From positions 95,289 to 159,288 of the forward strand of contig NZ_JBHZRU010000006.1 in the NCBI RefSeq assembly GCF_043641925.1: a stretch of DNA of 64,000 bases. Reading direction: 5' to 3'. A program made the translations under genes and the position numbers. Position 1 is the first letter of the stretch. Each line of letters opens with the position of its first letter. Of this stretch, positions 37,793-45,175 are shown piece by piece. The notes under the pieces are model-generated. The model was not told the origin of the DNA. It made no database searches and saw only the letters and a program-made list of their open reading frames with translations. Origin of the DNA: Paenisporosarcina quisquiliarum_A. Its GTDB lineage: Bacteria; Bacillota; Bacilli; Bacillales_A; Planococcaceae.

Positions 37793-38500
37793 TTATTTTT
37801 TAAGAATTTTCCACAAAAATTTAGGTAATTCTATCTGTCTCTTTATGCGTGATGGTTCCTTTAAAAGTCGATAAAACCACTCAAGACCTGCCTTTTGAAA
37901 TGCCTCTGGTGCTCTTTCGATATTACCTGCCAACACATCAAAAGATCCCCCCACCCCTTGATATACAGAGGGGTATAGATCATTTCGATTAGCTTCAATC
38001 CATTTCTCTTGTCTAGGTGACCCCATTGCAACAAATAGAATATCAGGTTGAGCTGAATTGATGGTTTGATGAATAAGTATTTGATCTTTTTCATAACCAT
38101 CTATGATTCCGGAAATATTAATATTTGGATAACGTTTTTCAAGTTCCTCTTTCGATTCTTGCGCAACGCCAGGTTTTGCTCCATATAAAAAGATTGATTT
38201 CTTTTGTGCTGCCGCTTCCTCGCAAATCTTTAGCATTAAATCGATCCCAGTTACTCTTTGTTTAATCTTCCCTTTTTGAAGTTTTGAGGCAATTAATATT
38301 CCTACTCCATCAGGTATTTGGAATTCTGCACGATTTAATAAATTGTGTAGCTCTTGATCCTGTGAAGCTTTCATCACTTTTTCTGGATTAATGGCAACAA
38401 TCATTGCTTTTTCTTTATTTTCAATATACGAGAAAATACGCGGAAGTAATTCCGCGTATCCTTCAGTGTTTACATGTATGCCTAAAATATTTTCTTTCAT
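37793..38500 (-). CDS. WecG/TagA/CpsF-family glycosyltransferase (GT26)
   Basis: A 235-residue protein with the family motifs AINPEKVMKASQDQELHNLL, FQIPDGVGILIASKLQKG, RVTGIDLML, IFLYGAKPGVAQESKEELEK, DILFVAMGSPRQEKWIEANR, GVGGSFDVLAGNIERAPEAF and LEWFYRLLKEPSRIKRQ. Members add ManNAc (TagA) or ManNAcA (WecG) to GlcNAc-PP-undecaprenol. The UDP-ManNAc dehydrogenase gene 16 bp upstream hints at ManNAcA, though this is inference. The product would be the disaccharide primer of a secondary wall polymer, the usual ligand of SLH domains. It acts at the inner membrane face. Confidence 0.92.
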   Translation of the reverse strand: MKENILGIHVNTEGYAELLPRIFSYIENKEKAMIVAINPEKVMKASQDQELHNLLNRAEFQIPDGVGILIASKLQKGKIKQRVTGIDLMLKICEEAAAQKKSIFLYGAKPGVAQESKEELEKRYPNINISGIIDGYEKDQILIHQTINSAQPDILFVAMGSPRQEKWIEANRNDLYPSVYQGVGGSFDVLAGNIERAPEAFQKAGLEWFYRLLKEPSRIKRQIELPKFLWKILKK

Positions 38501-38516
38501 TATCTCTAATCACCAC

Positions 38517-39803
38517 TTATTCCATTGGTTTGTTTTTCGAGTCTCCTAGTGCATAAAATGCAAAGCCAGCTTTTGACCACTCTTCTCGGTTCATACAGTT
38601 TTTAGTATCTAAAATGTGTTTTGTATGCATTACATCCATTACACTTGTTGGATTCATTTCTTTAAACTCATTATGATCTGTTAATACTAATAATAAATCA
38701 GCTTCACTAGCCGCTTCATGTAGATATTGAGTTTGCGTTGGGTGTTGATTTTCTTTAATGTGTGGATCATAAGAAACTACATGTAATCCCAAGGCTTCAA
38801 GTTCATGAATTACTTCTGTTGAAGGGCTTTCTCTCATATCATCGACATTTCCTTTAAACGCTAAACCTAAAACGGCCACTTTGGCATTGGTTTGTCCTTT
38901 TGCTTCCAGAATAGACCATGCTTTTTTCGCAGTATAAGCTGGCATTCCATCATTCGTCATACGTGACTTGTGAATGATCTCTGCATGTTCTGGGCTTAAT
39001 TCAACTAAGAACCAAGGGTCTACCGCTATACAGTGTCCGCCCACTCCTGGCCCTGGGCTATGAATATTCACACGAGGATGGAAATTCGCAAATTTAATCG
39101 CTTCCCAAATGTTCACATCGATTTTTTCAGCAAGTTTTGCTAATTCATTTGCAAAGGCAATATTGACATCGCGATACGTATTCTCCATTACTTTTACAAG
39201 TTCAGCCGTTGTAGCATCTGTTAAATGGATTTCACCTTTAACAAACACTTCGTATAACTCCTTCGTTTTAATTGCTGAGATTTCATTAACTCCACCAACA
39301 ATACGATCATTGTTTACCAGTTCTTCAAAAATACGTCCTGGAATTACGCGTTCAGGGGAATGAGAGACATATACTTGTTCTCCAATGATTAATCCTGATT
39401 TCACGATTTCAGGTAACATAACATCTTCAACCGTTTTTGGAGGTACTGTTGATTCTAAAATAACTAGATTGCCTTCTTGTAGGTAAGGAACAACACTAGC
39501 AGTCGCTTTTCTTACATATTCAAGATTTGCCGTTTTATCCGGGTTAATCGGAGAAGGAACAGCAATAATAAATACGTCAGCTTCTACTGGTTCAGTAGAA
39601 ACTGTTAAAAGACCTTGATCAATCGCATTTTCTAATCGCTCTTGCAGGCCATTCTCTTCTATATGTAGTTGCTTTTGTTGAATCATTGAAATTGCTTTTT
39701 CATTTACGTCTACTCCATGTACACGCACATTGTGATTAGCGAACATAACTGCTGTTGGAAGCCCAATGTAGCCAAGTCCTACTATACATATTTTCTTTTC
39801 CAT
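38517..39803 (-). CDS. wecC: UDP-N-acetyl-D-mannosamine dehydrogenase family (UDP-ManNAcA synthesis)
   Basis: ATG 39803 follows AAGGAAG; an upstream TTG adds six residues but lacks support. The 428-residue protein has an NAD-binding GLGYIGLPTAVMFANHNV, VIAVPSPIN, ILESTVPPKT, SHSPERVIPGRIFEEL, VKVMENTYRDVNIAFANELA (catalytic Lys region), GPGVGGHCIAVDPWFL (catalytic Cys) and AVLGLAFKGNVDDMRESPS. This is a WecC-like nucleotide-sugar dehydrogenase that oxidises UDP-ManNAc twice; UDP-GlcNAc-type substrates cannot be ruled out. It forms a two-gene operon with the GT26 transferase. The UDP-GlcNAc 2-epimerase that would supply UDP-ManNAc is not in the window. Confidence 0.9.
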   Translation of the reverse strand: MEKKICIVGLGYIGLPTAVMFANHNVRVHGVDVNEKAISMIQQKQLHIEENGLQERLENAIDQGLLTVSTEPVEADVFIIAVPSPINPDKTANLEYVRKATASVVPYLQEGNLVILESTVPPKTVEDVMLPEIVKSGLIIGEQVYVSHSPERVIPGRIFEELVNNDRIVGGVNEISAIKTKELYEVFVKGEIHLTDATTAELVKVMENTYRDVNIAFANELAKLAEKIDVNIWEAIKFANFHPRVNIHSPGPGVGGHCIAVDPWFLVELSPEHAEIIHKSRMTNDGMPAYTAKKAWSILEAKGQTNAKVAVLGLAFKGNVDDMRESPSTEVIHELEALGLHVVSYDPHIKENQHPTQTQYLHEAASEADLLLVLTDHNEFKEMNPTSVMDVMHTKHILDTKNCMNREEWSKAGFAFYALGDSKNKPME

Positions 39804-39900
39804 TCGGATACTTCCTTTCAATTTAACATTTGCTTATTATAGCATAAAGCACGGTTCGACACCTAGATTTAATAAATGACAGAATATTTCTAGTATTCGA

Positions 39901-40362
39901 CTATTTTTCTTGACTGATTTTAGACTTTCTATAATTGATTAAAAATATTAAGGTGATGGCTACAAATGCTCCGAATGCATCTAAAAAAACATCTTGTATT
40001 GTAGCCGTACGTCCTGCAGTCATCGATTGATGATACTCATCCACCACTGCAATTAGCAATGTAATTAGGAATGCTGAAATGTATTTTTTGGTCATTATAT
40101 AAGTCGCTACTGCTAGAATTTCAAAAGTTATGACATGAGTCGCTTTTCGGATCAAAAACTCGACAAATGAATAGTATCCTCTTTCTTCAACCGATACGGT
40201 TGTTCCCCAGTAGGGAATGGATAATTTGGATAGCAAACTCTTAAAAGGCTCTTCAGGAAACCATTCTTTTAGAGTAAATATTAAGGATTGCTGTTCGGAT
40301 GTTTGACTAGAAGAGATAAAAAGAATCACTACAATAAGAATAAATAAATAATATTTTTTCAT
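39901..40362 (-). CDS. VanZ-family membrane protein
   Basis: ATG 40362 begins a hydrophobic leader (KKYYLFILIVVILFISSSQ); the reading frame also runs upstream to a TTG at 40410, but without RBS. The 153-residue protein has about four membrane segments and the VanZ motifs RKATHVITFEILAVATY and AVVDEYHQSMTAGRTATIQDVFLDAFGA, with acidic VDEYHQ and a conserved Asp in DVFLDAFGA. VanZ relatives lie near cell-surface genes; the parent VanZ gives low teicoplanin resistance by an unclear route. Role here unknown. Confidence 0.88.
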   Translation of the reverse strand: MKKYYLFILIVVILFISSSQTSEQQSLIFTLKEWFPEEPFKSLLSKLSIPYWGTTVSVEERGYYSFVEFLIRKATHVITFEILAVATYIMTKKYISAFLITLLIAVVDEYHQSMTAGRTATIQDVFLDAFGAFVAITLIFLINYRKSKISQEK

Positions 40363-40452
40363 ATAGCTTACCTTACCATTAAATTGAGAGATGCTCGAGT
40401 AGAAAGGCAATTCTTTAATTATTTAAGTTCATTTTATTTATTCAAAAAGCAA

Positions 40453-40500
40453 AGAATCCAATTGCCACCTATAAAGTACTTGGCAATTGGATTCTATTTT
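40453..40500 (-). terminator. Terminator of the SLH repeat-protein gene
   Basis: AGAATCCAATTGCCA pairs perfectly over 15 bp with TGGCAATTGGATTCT; on the minus strand it is 20 bp after the stop and trails into a T-rich stretch. Confidence 0.8.
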
Positions 40501-40514
40501 GTTCCCGCTACTAT

Positions 40515-42203
40515 TTAGTTTCTTGTATTTTCTACTGACACTTCTTTATAGTTTTTGAAAGTTGCTGAGAAGATCACTTTAGTTGGTTCACCGGTAAATT
40601 CACCTTCAACAGCCCAGTAACCATCTGCTTCGTAATCGAATGCAGCGTCAAATGGCATTGATACTTGAGTAGCCTCTGGGTAGTCTTCAAATAATTTATC
40701 GGTAGCTGTACCTTTACCTAAAGAAATACCATCTTTGTCAAACCACTCTGCAGATAATACTTCTAAATCAGCGAATGTTTTACCCTCAGTTAATTCTGCT
40801 CCTGCTGAATATACATTTTCACTTTGAACTCCGAAATCTTGAGCAATAAGATTACCTGATGCTGTTCTCGTGTTTTCTACAGATACTTGTTTACCATTTT
40901 CAAATGTTGTCGTAAACACAACTTTTGTAGGTTCGCCAGTGAAATCTCCTTCAACTGCCCAGTAACCATCAGAAAGATAATTAAAATTCACATCGAATGG
41001 CATTGACACTAGTGTTGCAGTCGGGAAGTCTTGCATTAGTTTATCTTTCGCAGACCCTTTACCGATTAAATTCCCCTTTAAGTCAAACCATTCAACTGTT
41101 AACTCAGCTATGTCACTGAATGCTTGGTACTCAGTGAATTTTGCTCCAGCTGTGTAACCCGTTTCGTTAAGTGGTCCAAAATCTTGTGCTTCAATCCCGC
41201 CAGATAAAGCTCTAGTGTTTTCAACTGAAGTTACTTCACCGTTGTTATAAGTTACAGTGAATTTCACTTTCGTAGGCTCACCAGTAAATGATCCAACAAC
41301 AGTCCAATATCCGTCTGTTACATAGTTAAATTCAGCATTGAAAGGCATTGATAATTGTGTAGCATCTGGGAATTCAGTTGCTAATTTTTCTGTCAACGTT
41401 CCTTTACCAATAACTTTACCTTCTTTATCAAACCACTCAGCTGTTAGAGAATCCACATCACTAAGTGTTTTCCCTTCAGTTAATGCAGCGCCAGCTGTAA
41501 AAGTCGTTTTACTTTGAGCTGCGAAATCTTCAGCTGTAATTCCCCCAATTTCCATTTCACTTCTGTGAATGAAAGAAGCTAATTGGCCACGAGTAACTAA
41601 TTGTTGAGGATTGAATGTAGTTGTTGTTGTACCAGTTGTAATTTCATTTGAATATAAAGTTTGAATGAAATCAGCAAACCATTGCTTATCATTTACATCC
41701 GAGAATGGTAGATTAGACAGTTCAATTTCATCAAATCCAAATCCAAGAACGATCATTTGAGACATGTGTGCACGTGAAACATTTCCAGTTGGTCTAAATG
41801 TTTGGTCTTCGTATCCTTTAATTACTTCAGCTTCAACAAGAGCAGCGATGTATTTATAATACTTATGATTTACGTCTACATCTTTAAACCCTGGATCTAC
41901 TACATTTTCAGTGTCTAATCCTAAAGCAAGTGCCATAATTTTTGCCGCATGTTCACGACTAATGTTTTGACCAGGTCTAAATGTTCCATCTTCATATCCT
42001 TTAATAACATCTCTAGAAGCTAAATTCATTACACCATCATAGAAATGGTGACTAGGAATGTTTTTAACATCTGTGAATGATGGCGTTGAGACAGCCTCTG
42101 CCTTTGTATATAGTGGTGCAACTGAACCCATAGCACCTAATGCTACTGTTGTTGCCAAAGCAGCTTTAATTGTTTTTTGATATGTACTCGCAAATCTTGT
42201 CAT
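40515..42203 (-). CDS. SLH surface protein with three ~110-residue tandem repeats
   Basis: RBS GGAGG sits 7 bases before ATG 42203 (an adjacent ATG is at 42206). The 562-residue product has a signal peptide (about residues 1-38, ending TKAEAV), three SLH motifs in about 40-215 (VIKGYEDGTFRPGQNISREH; VIKGYEDQTFRPTGNVSRAH; TTTFNPQQLVTRGQLASF), then three near-copies of a domain of about 108-112 residues. Each has AEWFDKEG-like, GKG(T/S)..KL, P.AT..SMPF..FNY..DGYW and V.G.FTGEPTKV.F and ends SVENTR. The repeat is not a family I recognise; it is likely a beta-rich ligand or spacer domain. It is probably displayed on the wall, with a monocistronic transcript. A small GGCTA/TAGCC hairpin lies in the leader at 42226-42240. 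Confidence 0.9.
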   Translation of the reverse strand: MTRFASTYQKTIKAALATTVALGAMGSVAPLYTKAEAVSTPSFTDVKNIPSHHFYDGVMNLASRDVIKGYEDGTFRPGQNISREHAAKIMALALGLDTENVVDPGFKDVDVNHKYYKYIAALVEAEVIKGYEDQTFRPTGNVSRAHMSQMIVLGFGFDEIELSNLPFSDVNDKQWFADFIQTLYSNEITTGTTTTTFNPQQLVTRGQLASFIHRSEMEIGGITAEDFAAQSKTTFTAGAALTEGKTLSDVDSLTAEWFDKEGKVIGKGTLTEKLATEFPDATQLSMPFNAEFNYVTDGYWTVVGSFTGEPTKVKFTVTYNNGEVTSVENTRALSGGIEAQDFGPLNETGYTAGAKFTEYQAFSDIAELTVEWFDLKGNLIGKGSAKDKLMQDFPTATLVSMPFDVNFNYLSDGYWAVEGDFTGEPTKVVFTTTFENGKQVSVENTRTASGNLIAQDFGVQSENVYSAGAELTEGKTFADLEVLSAEWFDKDGISLGKGTATDKLFEDYPEATQVSMPFDAAFDYEADGYWAVEGEFTGEPTKVIFSATFKNYKEVSVENTRN

Positions 42204-42206
42204 CAT

Positions 42207-42715
42207 GTAACCTCCGTTGTATATCGGCTATTTATTAGCCTATTAATCTTGCTTTCTGATAGTAGCACATTTTTACAATAGAAATAAATGAGCCAATATA
42301 TGGATAGGTAACCAACTAGCCGAGAAAATGATAGTGTTGGAATTTTATGAATTTATTCATAAAACATCAAGGCCACGTTATCAATTAAGTAGTTTTAATG
42401 ATGTCAAACACTTGGTAAATATGAAATAAAATTAATGAAAGTGTATTTAGCTATCTTTAACACCAATTAATAACAATGAATTAAAAGAACTAGTTCTTTA
42501 GGGTAAATATAGGTTCTAAAGATACTGAACAATATACCTCTATGGTATTTTTATGTCTTTTAAATATTTGATTTGTATGGCTTTATTACTAAAATATATT
42601 AGAAGAAAGTTATTTCCTACCATTAACTGGATGATATATTACGATTATCAGTAAATATCAAAATTTTTAGAGGCTTGAAAACTTGTGAACCATTTGGTAG
42701 ATTCATGAAAAGGAG
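42207..42715. other. Gene-free stretch with a perfect palindrome
   Basis: Holds the leader hairpin of the SLH gene and, at 42484-42499, the 16-bp perfect palindrome AAAGAACTAGTTCTTT, which could be an operator. Nothing else could be supported; both flanking genes must have promoters here. Confidence 0.4.
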
Positions 42716-43345
42716 ATGTTTTGTATATTTTATAGACGGCACAGGCCAATCAGTATTGATGCTTTGAGTCGATTGAAAAAGCGACTGCCAGAGAACCATC
42801 CAAAATACGTGGAAGTATGTCAGGATCTTTACAACTATTCAATGCGTCTTGGAGCAGAAGAACGTGTTGATCAAGGAATACGTAGTGTTTGTTTTACTAA
42901 TCCAAATGCAGTGTTTCAAAATATTTTATTGAGAAAACACGAAGAGCCACCTCAGGTTTTATCTAATGATTTAATGCAAGAAATAATTTCAACTCTACAG
43001 TCACAAAATCCCCCCTCTACTCTCAAACCCTTATGTCAGCAATATTCTATACGCACAAAAGATTTAAAAAAGGGCTTGTTTTGCTCAGATTGCCACTTTC
43101 ATTTACTAGAAAAATCCTCACGGATGTATTATTGCCCTAATTGTATGAATATCCCGGACAACCCATTTGCTGATGCTATGACGGATTGGTTCTTTCTTGT
43201 GGGTCCAAGTATTACTAATGGAGAGTTAAAAGCATTTACAAACATAACGACTTCGAGTATTATCCGATATTTTATGAAGAGATCTGGATATGTTAAGACG
43301 GGGAATACGCGGAATAGTGTGTATCATTGTGAATTAAAAACCTAA
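42716..43345 (+). CDS. NERD-type protein lacking its nuclease-related core
   Basis: A 209-residue product. The N-terminal 50 residues (IDALSRLKKRLPENHPKYVE ... SMRLGAEERVDQ) and the C-terminal 120 (a loop followed by LKKGLFCSDCHFHLLEK, YYCPNCM and GELKAFTNITTSSIIRYFMK) look like the two ends of Bacillales NERD-domain proteins, in which a restriction-nuclease-like core lies between them. Here the core is missing and replaced by about 20 residues. The two Cys pairs would bind zinc. It may be a non-functional in-frame deletion product. The AGGAG lies directly against ATG 42716, too close for a normal RBS, so the start is unsure. Confidence 0.6.
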   Translation: MFCIFYRRHRPISIDALSRLKKRLPENHPKYVEVCQDLYNYSMRLGAEERVDQGIRSVCFTNPNAVFQNILLRKHEEPPQVLSNDLMQEIISTLQSQNPPSTLKPLCQQYSIRTKDLKKGLFCSDCHFHLLEKSSRMYYCPNCMNIPDNPFADAMTDWFFLVGPSITNGELKAFTNITTSSIIRYFMKRSGYVKTGNTRNSVYHCELKT

Positions 43346-43368
43346 AAAATTTTAAGAAAACAAAAAAA

Positions 43369-43399
43369 TTTGGCACCGCGATATTGCTGCGGTGCCAAA
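43369..43399 (-). terminator. Terminator of the DUF5667 gene
   Basis: TTTGGCACCGC and its perfect complement (11 bp) with a T-run on the minus side, 29 bp after the stop. Confidence 0.85.
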
Positions 43400-43427
43400 C
43401 TAAATAAGTGAAGACTGAAATTAAAAC

Positions 43428-44813
43428 TTACTCATCTTTATCCTTTTTGCCTTTATTAGATTTGTCTTCATTTTTCTTGCCTTTTTGTGAATCGGATTTT
43501 TCTTCTTGTTTTGATTTAGCTTCTTTTTCTTTTGCTTCAGCAGCTTTCTGGTTTGCTTTTTCTTTCGCCTCTTCAGCTTTCTTTATAGTCTCTTGACGTT
43601 TCGCTTCAGCCATTGCTTTTGCTTCTTCCGCTTTTTTAGCTTCATTTTGACGCTTTTCTTCAGCTTTTGCTTTTGCTTGTTCTGCTTTTTGTGCAGCTTT
43701 TTCTTTCGCTTCAGCAGCTTTTACTTCAGCTTTCTTTGCAGCTTCTTGACGCTTATCTTCAGCCTTCACTTTTGCTTCTTCCGCTTTTTTAGCGGCATCT
43801 ACTTTTTTAGTTTCTGCTTTAGTCGCAGTTGTTTTTTGTTCAACTGTTTTTGCAACTGCAGTAACAGCGGCAACAGTTGGTACTACGGTAGATTCAGAGT
43901 CTTCTTCTATCGTGTCTGTTAATTCTTCATTAGCAGTTTCTGTTTCTACCTCTTCTTCTGTTTCAGCTGGTTCTTCATTAACAACTTCATCTTCCGTTGC
44001 AGGTTCTTCTACTGGTTCTTCTGGAGTTTCTTCAGCTTCTTCAGCTGCTTTTTTAGCTAATTTCGCTAATTTTTTCTCCACTTTTTTGTTTAGACGTTCA
44101 ATCGCTTTTAGCACATTTTTTGCTAATGCTTCTTTTGCTTTAGGATTTTCTACTTTTTCTAATGCTGCTTGTAGGGCTAATAAATTTGATGAGAATTTTT
44201 CGATCAATGCAGCACGCGCTAAATCTTCTTCTGTTTCTTCAGTTGCAGGTTCATCTACTATGACTTCATCAGATTCAGGAGATTCTTCATCCACCGGTGT
44301 TTCATCGGTTTCGGCATTTTCTTCTTCGGTAGTTCCTTCTTCTTCAGTAGGAACTTCTTCAGTTGTTCCCTCTTCTTCATTAGGAGTTGGTTCTGTCGTA
44401 CTATCTTCTGTTGCTTCATCTTCTGTTAATTCATTAAATTTAGCGATAGCTTCTTCTTGTTGATCAATCGCAAGTTGAAGAATTTCATTCGCCAACTCTT
44501 CTTCACCATTTTCAAATAAAGCAGTCGCTTCTAAAATACGTTCTTCAACAAACGCGTTTAACAATTCAGCTTCTTTTTCATCACTGAAAGTAAAAGCTAA
44601 TTGTAAATTTTCTTGAATTGTTTTAAGGAAATAAAAGAAATCTCCAGGTACCAATGACGGCTCCTCAGTTTCGATTACGTCTTCAGTTTCGCTTTCAACT
44701 ACGCTTTCGTCTGTATTTGCATAAGCCGGATTGACTCCTGCACTTACAACGAATCCTCCAAGTAACATGGCGCTTAGTAGTGATTTGTAACTTTTACCAG
44801 TAAAAATTGACAT
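43428..44813 (-). CDS. Secreted DUF5667 protein with acidic and Ala/Lys/Glu-rich coiled-coil tail
   Basis: ATG 44813 follows GGGGAG at 7 bases. The frame also runs upstream to 44894, but that part lies in a riboswitch and is not coding. The 461-residue protein has a signal peptide (SLLSAMLLGGFVVSAGVNPAYA), a DUF5667-like helical domain (about 45-120: LVPGDFFYFLKTIQENLQLA ... EEERILEATALF-like), a very acidic middle rich in Glu and Thr, and a long tail of AEEAKAKAEEKRQ-type heptads. It ends very basic (KSNKGKKDKDE). It should be exported and may form a rod on the surface. Its expression is predicted to respond to cyclic di-GMP through the upstream riboswitch. Confidence 0.87.
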   Translation of the reverse strand: MSIFTGKSYKSLLSAMLLGGFVVSAGVNPAYANTDESVVESETEDVIETEEPSLVPGDFFYFLKTIQENLQLAFTFSDEKEAELLNAFVEERILEATALFENGEEELANEILQLAIDQQEEAIAKFNELTEDEATEDSTTEPTPNEEEGTTEEVPTEEEGTTEEENAETDETPVDEESPESDEVIVDEPATEETEEDLARAALIEKFSSNLLALQAALEKVENPKAKEALAKNVLKAIERLNKKVEKKLAKLAKKAAEEAEETPEEPVEEPATEDEVVNEEPAETEEEVETETANEELTDTIEEDSESTVVPTVAAVTAVAKTVEQKTTATKAETKKVDAAKKAEEAKVKAEDKRQEAAKKAEVKAAEAKEKAAQKAEQAKAKAEEKRQNEAKKAEEAKAMAEAKRQETIKKAEEAKEKANQKAAEAKEKEAKSKQEEKSDSQKGKKNEDKSNKGKKDKDE

Positions 44814-44892
44814 AAAAAAACTCCCCTTTTCTAATTGTGATAGAAAAACAAGGAAGAATTGTGAATTAAACTTATTCAAGTTTACACTCATC

Positions 44893-44974
44893 ATTCTTCA
44901 GCGGTTCAGCCACCATCACCATTTCGGTATTAGGTCTGGAACTTTGCGTCTTCACCTTTCGATGAATTTGCCTT
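44893..44974 (-). promoter_or_regulatory. Cyclic-di-GMP-I (GEMM-I) riboswitch
   Basis: Read on the minus strand from about 44974: GGCAAA, then stem TTCATC-GAAA-GGTGAA (GNRA tetraloop capping P1b), then the hallmark GACGCAAAG, then GACCTAA, then a second hairpin region GGTGGCTGAACCGC that can dock with the GAAA loop. These are the conserved parts of class-I c-di-GMP aptamers in the right order. The aptamer ends about 80 bases before ATG 44813. In that interval CTTCCTTGTTTTTC can partly pair with the RBS region GAAAAGGGGAG, so control of translation is likelier than termination; no intrinsic terminator is seen. The rest of the gap to 45130 shows nothing else. Confidence 0.9.
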
Positions 44975-45130
44975 TTTCAAATGAGAACTAATTACTTTTA
45001 CTAAGTTAGTTCTTATCTAGCAATATTATACAACTTTAGATATCATATTGCACATGTGAATTGGACTATTAATAGATTAGGTGAATAGTTTCATTTATAG
45101 AGGTAATAGAATCTAATTCTATAGATTAAT

Positions 45131-45166
45131 AAAAAACATGTCAGTAGGCTTAGCCAACTGACATGT
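45131..45166 (-). terminator. rocB terminator
   Basis: ACATGTCAGTTGGC/GCCTACTGACATGT stem (one mismatch) followed by six T on the minus strand, 10 bp after the stop. Confidence 0.88.
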
Positions 45167-45175
45167 GACTCTCAT

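Noticed and set aside
43593..44463. Phe/Ser-rich plus-strand frames
   Set aside because: They mirror the Glu/Lys/Ala-rich tail and acidic middle of the DUF5667 gene; low-complexity antisense shadows.
44814..44894. N-terminal extension of the DUF5667 protein to 44894
   Set aside because: The extension overlaps the riboswitch and its downstream region; ATG 44813 has a proper RBS and signal peptide.
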